A stretch of 64,000 nucleotides of DNA from Caenorhabditis elegans (GCF_000002985.6 NC_003280.10:13450501-13514500); one strand, 5' to 3'; shown: positions 11,600-23,439, counted from the stretch's first letter. Program-made: numbers and translations. Notes: a model not told the origin generated them from the sequence alone.

Positions 11600-11830
11600 A
11601 TGATGATAGGGGGGCGAGTGTGTGTGGGGAGGAGCCTAACATAGGTTCACGTGAACAACGCGTTGCGTGTTCTTTGGTACAAAGTGTTTTCCGCGCGCGT
11701 CGCTTTTCGCCCCCCGCCGTTGATTGACAAAGATCTCCGTATCACTGACAAAAAGATAACAAGGAAGATCGCGGCGGAGAGATGACAAAGTTCTTCTTTC
11801 TCGCTATTTTTTATTGTAAAAATCATCGAC
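11600..11830 (-). promoter_or_regulatory. probable promoter of the small minus-strand gene
   Basis: This GC-richer, non-repetitive stretch lies 90-320 bp upstream of the start at 11512. It contains a perfect 12-bp palindrome GTTCACGTGAAC (11645-11656, E-box core CACGTG), several GATAA-type words (AGATAAC near 11753) and a GATCTCCG/CGGAGAGAT pair. Promoter function is inferred from position and motif density. Confidence 0.4.
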
Positions 11831-12289
11831 TTTGCACCTAGTTCATTGTGTGTGATTTTTGTGATAGAACATGAGAACTTTGCGTGGCCGGCCGAACGAC
11901 CGAGATGTGTACTTTTTTTTTATTCAGCAGGAAAAAAAAACTTTTAAAGTGTCAATCTTGCATTTCGGTTTCTGCACTTTTTATCAGGTGAAAAAAAAAT
12001 AATTTTTCTTAAGACTGCTGAAAAGAAATTCGTCTGTAGTACATATTTACGGGCTGAAAAAAAAGTCAGCGACCTTTCGAGTTTGATCGTTCTTCGGTTT
12101 GAACACTTTTCGAGAATAATTGGTGTCATCACGACTTGCCGATTTGTGGATATGGGCGGTCTGAAAAATGATGGGATTTTCTAAAATTTATCGGTTGAAG
12201 CTGAAGTAGTTGTTTTCGGAGTCAGTCATTATAATTCTGTGGAGCTGGCCTTTCTAGAAAATACCCATTTTGGAAAATAACCGAGTTTG

Positions 12290-14212
12290 CTTGCCGTTTC
12301 TCAAATTTTCAGCGAATTGGCAAACCGGCATTTTGACAAAAATAGAAATTACCGGTAAATTGGCAAATCGCCAAAAATAGAAATTTAAGGCAAATCGGCA
12401 ATCCGGTAAATTGCAAAAATAAGAATTTCCGGCAATTGGCAAACCGACAAATTGCCAAAAATGGAACATTCCGGCAAATCGGCAAATCGGCAGTTTGTCA
12501 AAAATGGAAATTTCCGGCAAACTGCCAAAAATATAAATTTTCAGCATATCGGCAAACCGGCAAATTGCCAAAAATAGAAATTTCCGGCAAATCGGTAAAC
12601 CGGCAAATTGCCGAAAATATGAATTTCCGGCAAATCGGCAAATCGCCAAAAATGGAAATTTCCGGAAAATTGCCGAAAATAGAAATTTCCGGCAAATCGG
12701 TAAACCGGTAAATTGCCGAAAATGGATAATTCTAAAAAAAAATGGCCAAAAATATAAATTTTCGGCAAATCGGCAAACCGGCAAATTGCTAAAAATGGAA
12801 ATTTCCGGCAAATCGGTAAACCGGCAATTTACCGAAAATAGAAATTTCCAGCAAATCGGCAAATCGCCAAAAATGGAAATTTCCGGCAAATTGCCAAAAA
12901 TATAAATTTTCGGCAAATCGGCAAACCGGCAAATTTCGAAAAATGGAAATTTTCGGCAATTCGGCAAACCGGAAAATTGCTAAAAATGGAAATTTTCGGC
13001 AAATTGGCAAAACGGCAATTTGCCAAAAATGGAAATTTCCGGCAAATTGCAAAAAATATAAATTTTCGGCAAATCGGCAAACCGGCAAATTTCGAAAAAT
13101 GGAAATTTTCGGCAAATCGGCAAACCGGAAAATTGCCAAAAATGGAACATTCCGGCAAATCGGCAAATCGGCAGTTTGTCAAAAATGGAAATTTCCGGCA
13201 AACTGCCAAAAATATAAATTTTCAGCATATCGGCAAACCGGCAAATTGCCAAAAATAGAAATTTCCGGCAAATCGGTAAACCGGCAAATTGCCGAAAATA
13301 TGAATTTCCGGCAAATCGGCAAATCGCCAAAAATGGAAATTTCCGGAAAATTGCCGAAAATAGAAATTTCCGGCAAATCGGTAAACCGGTAAATTGCCGA
13401 AAATGGATAATTCTAAAAAAAAATGGCCAAAAATATAAATTTTCGGCAAATCGGCAAACCGGCAAATTGCTAAAAATGGAAATTTCCGGCAAATCGGTAA
13501 ACCGGCAATTTACCGAAAATAGAAATTTCCAGCAAATCGGCAAATCGCCAAAAATGGAAATTTCCGGCAAATTGCCAAAAATATAAATTTTCGGCAAATC
13601 GGCAAACCGGCAAATTTCGAAAAATGGAAATTTTCGGCAATTCGGCAAACCGGAAAATTGCTAAAAATGGAAATTTTCGGCAAATTGGCAAAACGGCAAT
13701 TTGCCAAAAATGGAAATTTCCGGCAAATTGCAAAAAATATAAATTTTCGGCAAATCGGCAAACCGGCAAATTTCGAAAAATGGAAATTTTCGGCAAATCG
13801 GCAAACCGGAAAATTGCTAAAAATGGAAATTTTCGGCAAATTGGCAAAACGGCAATTTGCCAAAAATGGAAATTTCCGGCAAATTGCCAAAAATATAAAT
13901 TTTCGGCAAATCGGCAAACCGGCAAATTGCTAAAAATGGAAATTTCCGGAAAATCGGCAAACCGGCAAATTTCCAAAAACAGAAATTTCCGGCAAATCGG
14001 CAAACCGGCAATTTTCCGAAAATGGAAATTTCCGGAAAATCGGCAAATCGGCAATTTGTCAAAAATTGAAACTTCCGGCAAATCGGCAAACCGGCTGCCG
14101 GAAAATGAATTTGCCGGCAAATCGGCAAACCGGCAAATTTCCAAAAATAGAAAATTCCGGCGAATCGACAAGCCGGCAATTTGCCGGAAAATGAGTTTGC
14201 CGCCCACTCCTG
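12290..14212. repeat. large GGCAAATCGGCAAACCGGCAA satellite with 681-bp tandem duplication
   Basis: Units of about 33-40 bp (GGAAATTTCCGGCAAATCGGCAAACCGGCAAATTGCCAAAAAT and variants). A block of 681 bp is repeated head to tail (about 12450-13130 and 13131-13818) with no difference that I found in the stretches compared. The array ends in TTTGCCGCCCACTCCTG, a hAT-like terminus; the left terminus is not visible. Open frames of up to 272 codons on the minus strand are phase-periodic and not genes. Confidence 0.9.
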
Positions 14213-14329
14213 TTTCACAAATTCTAAAAAAGCTAAAAGCCCAATGTGAATGGCGGCGAAATTTGGAATCTGATCTATAGAAATGCACAAAATGCGCTTA
14301 ATAAAATGTCTGACTTAATTCCCATTTCA

Positions 14330-14570
14330 CGCGCTTCTGGCTTCCTTCATATTCTGAAATGTAAGAGTTTGTCGAATTAGGCCATTTCAACTCGGCCATA
14401 TCTGGGGTAGATTTACGACGCGTTGCGTGTCGCGTCGCGGCTAGGTTTTAGTTGTAAAAAGTACACGACTTTCGTGTACTTTTTTTTCCACGCGCTGTCC
14501 GGCAGGCGATTGTGTCAATGGAGCGCGAAAAATACAATGAGGAAGGCCAGAAGCCCATGTCATTTTTAAA
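14330..14570. repeat. dispersed repeat with GGCCATATCTGGGGTAGATT core
   Basis: GGCCATATCTGGGGTAGATTTACG…GCGTCGCGGCTAGGTTTTAG…CAATGGAGCGCGAAA is shared with 34440-34680 and, in reverse and more decayed, with 55060-55255. It has no coding capacity and looks like a dispersed transposon remnant. Confidence 0.7.
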
Positions 14571-14575
14571 ATAAA

Positions 14576-15600
14576 ATGATGACTTTAAGAACTTTCCCAA
14601 ATTTTTCTCTCTATAGACTAAACTTCAATTGGCTACCCCACCCTGAACGCATTCGCTTACAAGTTGATTATAAATTTTCACTTGCAAAAAAAAAAAAACT
14701 CCCCATCGACCTTCAAATCCTATCCCTATCATCTAATATCCCTTCTCCCAACTGTAAATAACAAAAATCCCGACCGGAAGATCCATCCATTGATTCTTGA
14801 TGTTCTCCGCTTATCATCTCACTCAATCTTTTGCCTACCTTTTTCTTTGTTTTCTTCCAATAGTTGCAAGTCACAAAATTTGCTGTCTCATCAGAAAATT
14901 GTTCCAGCTTCACCTATAACTAGTCAACAACATTCTTTTGCAGATACCAAACAACATGCATTTCATCGCCGCCACAGAACACTTATCGCAGGCAGCCACC
15001 GCGCTGGACAGAATTGATATTCGCTCTTTACTGCAAAACCCCAAAACCAAATCAAATTGATAAAGAGAGAGAAAAGATAGTTTTTCGTCGCCATATATAT
15101 GTACACACAAATATGTAAACATGTACATACACCCAACTATTGGAACGTGTTCGTGTCCAAGGCCTTGAAGGGGAAAAATGAATGACTGAAGTTGAAAACA
15201 ACAACTTTTGGAAAAGGAAAAAAATGAAAACAATGTGATTTGAAACTGTGTGACCTTGAAAGATCCGCCGGTAAATAATGACGACACTTTTTTGTATTTT
15301 TCTTGCTGGAAGATGGAAGATGGAATAAATTAGATACTAAAAATAGCATAAACAAAATATTTTTGGAATTGGAATCTAATTTGCCTCCCCATAAATTACG
15401 AAAATACCTCAAGGGTCTTGAGACAAAGATCGTTGAACTTTGTCATATTTTGTTTTTGCAGGGCCCCAGGAGATTTTAAGGGAAAAACGTCAGCTGACGA
15501 AAGAAGGTTCGAGATACTCGGAAGTTTAGACCGGTTCATACCAAGATTTATAGTTTTGGAATGGATTTAAATAGGGAAGGGGTTGACAGCAAAATTAACC
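14576..15600. other. unique AT-rich intergenic stretch
   Basis: Only short random-looking frames are present. A run of ATATATATGTACACACAAATATG lies near 15095. No gene is supported. Confidence 0.5.
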
Positions 15601-15616
15601 ATATTAAAAGAGCTTG

Positions 15617-16178
15617 GGCAAAAAAATAATTTTCTCTGAAAACGTTCGAAACCATCAAAAAATGAAAAAGGGCAATTTTTTTTAGTGTTTGGAGATCAAT
15701 TTTGAGTCCTCTAATTACAAAATTGACCATTTTAGAAGAGTTTCAAAATTGTGATTTTTTGCCATAAAATGCCCATTTTCGCCACTTTTTAAAAGTTTTT
15801 GATGGGTTAAATCTAGATTTCCTTAATTCAGCATACATGAATTAGCCGTTTTCAACAAATTTATACAACTTTTTATTTTTGCCCAAATTTTTTTTGGCCA
15901 TCTAAGACTGTCCTTTTTTTTGGCAAAAAAAATAATTTTTCTGAAAACGTTTGAAACTACTGGAAATTGAAAAAGGGCAATTTCTTAGTGTTAGGAAATC
16001 AATTTTGAGTCCTTTAACTACAAAATTAACCATTTTAGAGGAGTTTCAAAACTGTATTTTTTTGCCATAAATTTGCCATTTTTGCCACTTTTTAATAGTT
16101 TTTGATGGGTTAAACCTAGATTTTCTGAATTCAGCATACATGAATTAGCCGTTTTCAATAAAATTAGACAACTTTTTA
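15617..16178. repeat. two tandem copies of an about 300-bp sequence
   Basis: The stretch from GGCAAAAAAATAATTTT to AATTAGCCGTTTTCAA occurs at about 15617-15870 and again at about 15925-16178, roughly 85-90% similar by eye. Both contain TTTTTGATGGGTTAAA and CAGCATACATGAATTAGC. Confidence 0.75.
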
Positions 16179-16225
16179 TGTTTTCCAAATTTTTCATTCA
16201 TTTTAGAAAAGTAGCAAAAAAAAAA

Positions 16226-16310
16226 TTGCCGGTTTGCCGATTTGCCGGAAATTTTCAATTCCGGCAATTTGTCGATTTGCTGTTTGCCGCATATCTAATT
16301 TGCCGAAAAT
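16226..16310. repeat. short GCCGG satellite patch
   Basis: TTGCCGGTTTGCCGATTTGCC units, a small relic of the same family as the large arrays. Confidence 0.6.
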
Positions 16311-16559
16311 GTTACAAGACGGAAACACTTGAAACTGTTGCTTTTTAAATTTTTTTAAAACAAAACACAACATTTCGACCTTCAAGTACATCAGCACTTC
16401 TCCCCACATCTATAGTTTGTATTTAGCAGTCGTCTTCTAAAAACAAATCACTATCAATTGAAATGATGTATCAAAAACACATTTATCAAAACATTTGTTG
16501 TGTTCCCTTTTTTTTGGGGTAAAAATTAAAGATTGCAGACTAAATTTCTTTAAAAAAAC

Positions 16560-17285
16560 CACAGTAGCACGTTAATATTAATTACGTTAATTATAATACC
16601 CTATAGTAATTATTTATCCCCATAGTAGTTAAATATAATAATGTAATATACAGTAATGTAATATCGTAAATGAACAGTAATATTAAATACGTTAATAGTA
16701 ATTCACTATAGTAAATAATACCCTATATTAATTCAATATAATATCGTATATCAACATTAATATTAATTAGGCTAATGACAATACACTATAGTAATTAAAT
16801 AAAATATCGTTCATCAACAGTATGAGTAATTAGGTTAATAGTAATACCCTTATAGTAATAAATTGTCCCCCATGGTAGTTAAATAATAACATAATACACA
16901 GTAATATAATATCGTACATCAACAGTCATAGTAATTAGGTTAATAGTAATACCCTATAGTAATTAAATATAATACTGTACATCAATAGTAGTAGTAGTTA
17001 GGGTAATAGTAATACCCTAAAGAAATTAAACATTTTCTATGGTAATTAATACCATATAGTAATTAAATATAATATCGTACATCAACAGTAATAATAATTA
17101 CGTTAATAGCAATACTCTATAGTAATTAAATATAGTATCGTACATCAATAGTAATGGTAATTACGTTAATACTAATAGCCTATAGTAATTCATTATCTTC
17201 TACTGTAATTAATAACATATAGTAATTAAATACAATATCGTTCATCAACAGTAATTGTAATTACTTAATTACTCACAATCAGCCT
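16560..17285. repeat. AT-rich tandem array around ATATCGTACATCAACAGTAA
   Basis: At least seven degenerate units of about 60-100 bp containing AATATCGTACATCAACAGTA, TAATTACGTTAATAG and ACCCTATAGTAATTAAAT. The array has no coding signal. Confidence 0.8.
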
Positions 17286-17289
17286 CTTT

Positions 17290-19490
17290 TCTCTATTAGT
17301 AATCTCACACACGCCCAAGATTATAACGATATTTTATCGAGTTGCGTTGAGATCTGGAGACCCTAGTAATTACAAAAACTATGGTGCTTCATGTATACAA
17401 GTGTTGTTAATTTGTTTTAGAAATTTGCGTGCAGTTTTGGAAAAGACCCTAGACACTAGAAAGCTAGAACCAGAGCGTAATTAGACTATAGTATGATGAA
17501 GTCATCCATGTTGTCGTTGACACATTAAGAGAAGAATTTTGCATCATATTGCCACACATCATCATTTTTAAAATGCAAACCTGAAATTGGTTAAAGTTTC
17601 TCGAACATTGATCATACCGACTTTTTGGAACAAACAAGTCCTTATCTCTGGAACTCGGAGAAGAGTTGTACGTCGTTAATACCTTGATAAGAGTTGTACC
17701 AACGTGTTGATATAAGGATCGGGAGAGCACTTATCACCATTTTTCCAGAATTGATTTTTATCGGGGGAACTTAATGGTCAAGGTTTGATTGTATTGGGGA
17801 AGACTTGAAATGGAAAAACTTGAAGAAACGGGTAATAATTTCGTGTTTACATAGTAATGAAATAAAAAAAACCTGATGCATATATAAACTGGACATTTCA
17901 GAAAAAACAGCCTTAAAAACCCCTAGAATTGGGCTGAACACGAAGCAAGGCTTGAGGATGGCTTATGGACTTCTCTGATGAATGAATGGTGGCCATAGCT
18001 TTTTAGCTCAGACGCTTCCAGATGGGTCACAGGACTATGGCCTTTTGAGTAAGTACCCAATAACTAAAAAACAACATATTGAGAAATCGAGCTCTCGGCG
18101 TTGAAGCTATAGACTATAGTCTAATTAAGGACCATGGACTTATCTCCTGCTAAATTCGGCCATGTAATACGGTAACTCCAACTAACACTGTAATATTGGG
18201 TAGAGTCACTCATGTTGAAGGAAACTACATAGCTCTTCTATAAACCTATCTACCGGCAAATAGAAAAAAAAAGACGAAGTAATGAATAAATCGGCCTCTC
18301 CGAATAAACCTCCCGCACCGCCCTTCTCCGAATTAATTACGGTACCGGAACGTAGACTACAAATGAATTCCGAACACCGGTTCGTGTTCAGGACAAAGTC
18401 CATTTATCGTTCCAAAGTAAAGGTATGGATTACATAGCGGTAGTTTAGACGTGGCCAAAGTTCTGGCGATTAAATAAAATCAGGCTAGGTACGAACCGTT
18501 TATATTGAGCCATCACTAAGAGTGGAGAAACCTAGGCCTAATTTTGGTAGGCTTTTCATCAGATTAGCTTTCTGGCACACCTCTCTAGCAATTTAGTTGC
18601 TCCTCGAGCAAAAGTCAAAGTTGGCCTACTAATTGTGAAGGGTAATACATGGCCAATAGTTGACACCTAATGTCCACTCATCTTCTTAACAATGAAATTC
18701 CTAAATTTCTTTGTTGAAAGCGCGACCTTCTCTTCAATTTCCTCCAATTCTTCTCCAACTTCAAACATCACTTGCCTTCCCCTCTACTCCACTATATTTC
18801 GTCATGCTTACACTTAGCTGATGGTGGAAGCCACCTACCACTAGTCAGTCACGGACAAAAGGCATTCCTCTCGTTCACGTGAACAAATGTCTCCGTCGAG
18901 CGGAAGGCCTCGCATGCACCCAGAGATCGATTGCAGATATCAGTGATAAGCGATAGATCACGTAGTTCACGTGAAGGGTCTCCGTGTCTTTTGCGATAGT
19001 CGGAAATGTTGCTCGAGCAGTAATTGCTCAAACGATGAGTTATATGTAGTACAAAGAATATTTTAAAATTGCTATTACCTTGTTAACTGCATAGTTATTC
19101 ATAGTTATGCATAGCGAAAATTCTTCACATTTTGCCGGTTAACAGCAATTCTACATGTAATATATATATATATATATATACTTATGTATATGTAGCCTCT
19201 ACCAACTTAAGTTACACCCGGTCAAAGTTCATGACTACACAGACAAGTGTACAATTTGATGCAATTAGTCGAGTTCACATGATACCGAAAACAATCATGT
19301 AAATAATTGATGATGATGCTAGAATGATGCCAAAGAGCGGCATTCTATGACGTAGTCGGTTCTTTAGTCGTCTTGGTGATGCGCGCAGGATTTTTGATTA
19401 TGATTAGCTGGCTGCTTGAAGTGTGAAGTGATATAGATGATGATTCATTAGATCAACATATTATTCAGAAAGCTTTAAATAATGAATATT
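17290..19490. other. gene-poor unique region with two E-box palindromes
   Basis: Frames of 60-90 codons here lack splice partners or recognisable domains. GTTCACGTGAAC occurs at 18873-18884 and GTTCACGTGAA at 18965-18975. A TA dinucleotide run lies at 19159-19180. Confidence 0.4.
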
Positions 19491-19495
19491 AGGAA

Positions 19496-19600
19496 GCCAG
19501 GATAGGCTTACTCTTGGGCTTAGGCTAAGGGTCAGGTTTAGGTTTAGGCATAGGGCCATGCTTAGGCTCAGGTTAGGCTTAGGCTGGGCTGGCGGAGGAA
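19496..19600. repeat. interstitial telomere-like TTAGGC tract (degenerate)
   Basis: Variants of TTAGGC (GGCTTAGGCT, GGTTTAGGTTTAGGC, GGCTCAGGTTAGGCTTAGGC) run in one direction. C. elegans telomeres are (TTAGGC)n, so this is a decayed interstitial telomeric array. Confidence 0.75.
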
Positions 19601-19901
19601 GAAAGAAAAAAGAAATTCCAGAAAATTCAAGAAATAATCCTGGAAATCAAAAGAAAAAACTACTCAAAAATCGTGAAAAAAGAATAACAATTCAAAAAAC
19701 TGGCACAATTCCAAAAAACAAACCAGAACAACACAAAAACTCTCCCAGAAATAAGGTAAAAAAAAAACACTAAAACTTATATATTATAGGGTATGTAACA
19801 ATTGCCGAAATTCATAATTTTCGGCAAAAAAATGGCAAACCGGCACGAAGCCGATTTGCCGAACGGAAATCGCCGTTTACTCCTGATAACGACAACAGAG
19901 T

Positions 19902-20077
19902 CACGTGGTGCCAAGCTGACGACCCATTACAGTTTGATCTACAAAAAATTCGGGAATTTGTCGCCCAAAAAAATGTGATGTCAGCACGTTCTTAACCATA
20001 CGAAATCAGTTCTTCCGCATTTTTTTTTGTAGATCTACGTAGATCAAGCCAAAATGTGACACTCTGACACCACGTGG
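19902..20077. mobile_element. MITE, CCACGTGGTG/TGATCTAC family
   Basis: Ends CACGTGGTGCC and CACCACGTGG, inner TGATCTACAAAAAA…GACGTCAGCACGTTCTTAA-type core, palindromic. CAGAGT/GAGAGT flank it as a probable short target duplication. A small GCCG satellite patch precedes it at 19795-19885. Confidence 0.7.
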
Positions 20078-20911
20078 AGAGTCAGTAAATACTTCAAAAA
20101 GGTGCGCTAATATTTAAAAATTCAAATTTTCGCGTAAAATATGACGCATTGCGTCACCTTGGTCCTAGAACGCCAAAGATCGTCAAGTACCAGTGCACCC
20201 AAAACCTGCAAAAACACCACAGAACCAGAACGTCTCAAGAAGATGAAAAGTCTAAGAGTATTCAGGTTTTAAGAGGGCAAAGTCCTGCTGGTAAATAATA
20301 CTGTTTTTTTTGCAGGAAAATTCCTGAACATTCGATGAGTATAAACATTGTTCGTAAACAGGGTTAAAAATAAAACAATTACAAATAAACACCTCAGAAA
20401 ACGATCAAAATATAGTTGTGTTCTGCAGGAAAATTTAGTCACAGGAGAAGGTGGATCAAAGATCCGGCACCCTTAGAGTTCCCCTATGTACTTTTCTATT
20501 TTGTTGACTAGTACCACCTTGAGAAATCTGCAATTTCATCTAGAATGTTCCACTTCAATGCCATTTTCAGAAGGCACTAATTTCACAATTTTAATGCCTT
20601 ACAAAAAAGTACCAAAATAGGCAGCTGAAATTATCACTGATACCACAGAAGAGGGAGAAATGATTATTTTTAAAGTGGGAAAGCAAATAAACAGAAAGAG
20701 TGAAAAAACAAAAAGTGAGCTCATTTTTAATACTGCGTGGGATGGGTGACTGTACTCATTGGGGATTAATTTGATAATTGTGCAAATTTTCAGAAATTGG
20801 GGGGTTTAGGAAACTCGGCAGCCAAATTTGGTGTTCTGAACAATTTTCAGGGGTTATGGAAACTTGGCAGTTACTAAAAATTACTTTTTCTGTAACACAT
20901 ACTATTTATAT
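20078..20911. other. intergenic, no gene seen
   Basis: AT-rich unique sequence with only short frames; no conserved splice-linked coding pattern was found. Confidence 0.4.
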
Positions 20912-21675
20912 CAGTGGTGGGCGGCAATTGAACTCGGCGAATCGGCAATATGCCGGTTACCCGATTTGCCGGAAATTTTCGATTCCGGCAATTTGCCGAA
21001 ATGCCGATTTACCGGATTAAAATTGAAATTCCGAAATTTCCAAAAAAAATGTACAAAAACCACAATTCCGGAAACTTTTAATTTTTTTAATTTTTCATTC
21101 CGGCAATTTGTCGACGCTGACTTGCCGGAAATGTTCATTATTGGCAAATTGCCGGTTAGCTTATTTGCTGGAAATTTTCAATTCTGGCAATTTGTCGACT
21201 TGCCAATTTTCCGGAAGTTTCTAAGAGGATTTTTAAAGGACAAAACTGTGCCTTTTTGAAATTTTTTTCAGGTTTTCTTAAGATATTTTCATCGAATTTT
21301 TTTGCTTTTTAAAATAGATGTAGGAATATTCATAGGATGTGTATAATTTTGCCGTAATGCCGGTTTGCCGGAAATTCGAAAAGCGGCAATTTTCCGACTT
21401 TGCCGTTTGACGAAAATGTTCAATTTCAGAAATTGCCGAATTTGCCGGTTTTCCGGAAAAAATCGTTTTTTTTTGTGATTTTTCAGATTACTAAGGCAAA
21501 TTGCCGGAATTGAAAACTTCCGGCAAATTGGCAAAATCGGCAAATTGCCGGAATTGAAAATTTTCGGCAAATCGGCAACTTGCCGGATTTGAAAATTTCC
21601 AGCAAATCGGCAAACATGCAATGTGCCAAATTTGTCTACAAAAAAATTGCCGAAAGCAATTGCCGCCCGTTCCTG
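20912..21675. mobile_element. hAT-like element with satellite interior
   Basis: Left end CAGTGGTGGGCGGCAATTG and right end CAATTGCCGCCCGTTCCTG are inverted repeats. The flanks ATTTATAT (20904-20911) and ACTTGTAT (21676-21683) agree at six of eight positions, a decayed 8-bp duplication. The interior holds GCCGG satellite units in both orientations, head to head about 21.2-21.5 kb, so the transcript would fold back. Confidence 0.7.
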
Positions 21676-21769
21676 ACTTGTATATTGGATTTTTTTCGGT
21701 TTTTAGTCTAACCTCACAATCCTAAAATCGATTGTAAAAACCCGTAACATTTGTTTGGTGCAAAACACC

Positions 21770-22033
21770 TGCTGCTCACAAAGACAATGGCTCATAAACC
21801 ATTGTACAGCTGTTTAGCACTGCGTTTATGAGTCTGTTAATAGGCGTACCTTGCTCTTGGGATGTCAGAGGACAGAAGATATGAGTCTCGCTTGCCATGC
21901 AGTCATTCTATATTCATTTTTGAGCGACTGGTGGTTGCCCCCTCTTCTTTTTTCCTTTAGTTTCTATTGTCCTGTGTTCAACCTTGCATTGCTCTGATCA
22001 TTTGGAACACTTCCCACTAAAGAGCTAATTGTC
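21770..22033 (+). repeat. leader repeat, copy 1 (upstream of polymerase-like gene)
   Basis: About 264 bp nearly identical to 26990-27253, both on the plus strand. It includes a conserved 32-codon open frame starting ATGTCAGAGGACAGAAGATA and a pyrimidine-rich TTTTTTCCTTTAG acceptor-like site. It directly precedes the start codon at 22036, so it is probably the 5' region of a mobile-element gene. Confidence 0.7.
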
Positions 22034-22035
22034 AT

Positions 22036-23423
22036 ATGAGGATGAAGTTTAGAGGCTTGAGCAAGATAAAAAACCGCACCGTCCTGCACAACCACGTGGC
22101 CAAGCTTTTTGACATCTTTATCAGAGGTGTGATACAAAAGGCTGAGGGGGATTTGGAGCATACCAAATTTTGGTTAAAGTAAGTTTTTTAATTTTTCTAC
22201 AAACTTGAAGAAAACGAATTTTTCAGCTTAACCCACAGTGGTTATGAGGAGGGGGAGGGTCACCACGTCCAGCACAAGACGTACCAAACCGTGGATGGTG
22301 GAGTGCTCATGAACATCCTGGCGCGCCAAATGCAATCGAACAAATCGATAAAGCTGGACAAGAGCTTCGTCATAAGTATGAATGTGTTCAAGAGGAAGGA
22401 CAAATCCGTGGCCGGTCGTGGTAGAAACAGAGCTTCACTACCACCCAAAGGTACAAGAGATGTAAATCGGATGCGGCAATTTATTCTAGTGAGTTGTGGT
22501 ATTTTATTGACTTTTTAACGTTCTAAATTTTACAGGAGCACACATTTGGAGTGAAGAATGAGCGTATTTGTGGGCCCTCGCACTGTCTACCGAAAGCTCT
22601 GGCCGTTGGAAAGCTGTTGTTTGACAAGAAGAGATGTCCTGACAGCGTGGAGCGAGCAGCCCTCGAAAACAAATGGCAGAGTGTAGCAAAGAGCGACGTA
22701 AGAATTTGATTTAAATTTAAAATAATTAAGCCGGTATCTTTAGGCCACGGATGAGCACAAAAGTACCTCCGAGTTGAAGATGGCCAAACAGCTTCTAGAA
22801 GCCGCCGGGATGGACACCGAACAGGAAGTTCACGATCGTTCAGATCTTGCAAGGTTGGCCTCACACATTCATGAGTATCAGATCAAGCTGTGGACTTGTA
22901 ATGGACGTCAACCCGTTGCATACATAGATGCCGAGTACAACCCCGAGGGTACCAAATTCATAGGGCTCTTCTTTTATGATGGTCACTACGAGGTTGTGGA
23001 TCACATCCGTGGGAAAAAGGGCGCACAGTAAGTTTTTGACACACATTTTAGCAAAAAATTGTTCTTTCCAGTTTCTGTGACAAGTGCTACCAGTTTGTCG
23101 AGAAGAATCACGCTAAGAATTGTGAGAAAAAATGTAGAAGCTGTGGGCACTTTGAGTGCGGTCAACAAGAAAAAGACGTAGTTTGTGACACCTGTAACGT
23201 GACATTCAAAAACCAGATGTGTTATGATAACCACCTCAAGAAAGTTTCACAGCAGGCCCTTCCTCATTGTGAGAAATGTTTTGTGTAAGTGTAAATTTTT
23301 TCGGATTGCAATCTAATTTCATCGTTCAGGTGCCGTGATTGTGGGAGACTGGACCAAACCGCGCGCTTCAGAGGTCATTGGCTTCATACACTCAAAAGCA
23401 GAAATAGCTTAGTTTTGCAATAA
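22036..23423 (+). CDS. N-terminal half of a protein-primed family B DNA polymerase (Polinton/plasmid type), zinc-binding
   Basis: Six exons (22036-22178, 22227-22488, 22536-22697, 22744-23027, 23072-23284, 23330-23423) join in frame with good GT/AG signals to an intact 385-residue frame. An AATAAA follows at 23431. Residues about 80-110 (LMNILARQMQSNKSIKLD) match the N-terminal QSN pattern of protein-primed polymerases of Polintons and linear plasmids. Residues about 255-375 have DAEYNPEG…FFYDGHYEVVDHI followed by a Cys/His array (CDKC, CEKKCRSC, CDTC, CYDNH, CEKC, CRDC) that I know as the zinc-ribbon region preceding the exonuclease domain in those proteins. The exonuclease and palm domains are absent: the frame stops 31 codons after the last Cys pair. 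It could be a domesticated fragment or a recent truncation. The family call rests on remembered motif order. Confidence 0.6.
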
Positions 23424-23430
23424 CTCTGAA

Positions 23431-23436
23431 AATAAA
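23431..23436 (+). terminator. poly(A) signal of the polymerase-like gene
   Basis: AATAAA seven bases after the TAA stop, consistent with a real transcript end. Confidence 0.6.
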
Positions 23437-23439
23437 ATG

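Noticed and set aside
12254..14288. Long open frames (up to 272 codons) such as those beginning MPNCRKFPFF or MHFYRSDS
   Set aside because: They are translations of the GGCAAATCGGCAAACC satellite, open in several phases and on both strands, with no splice context or unique sequence.
17464..17730. 88-codon minus-strand frame
   Set aside because: No partners for splicing, no recognisable domain, AT-rich neighbourhood of tandem repeats.
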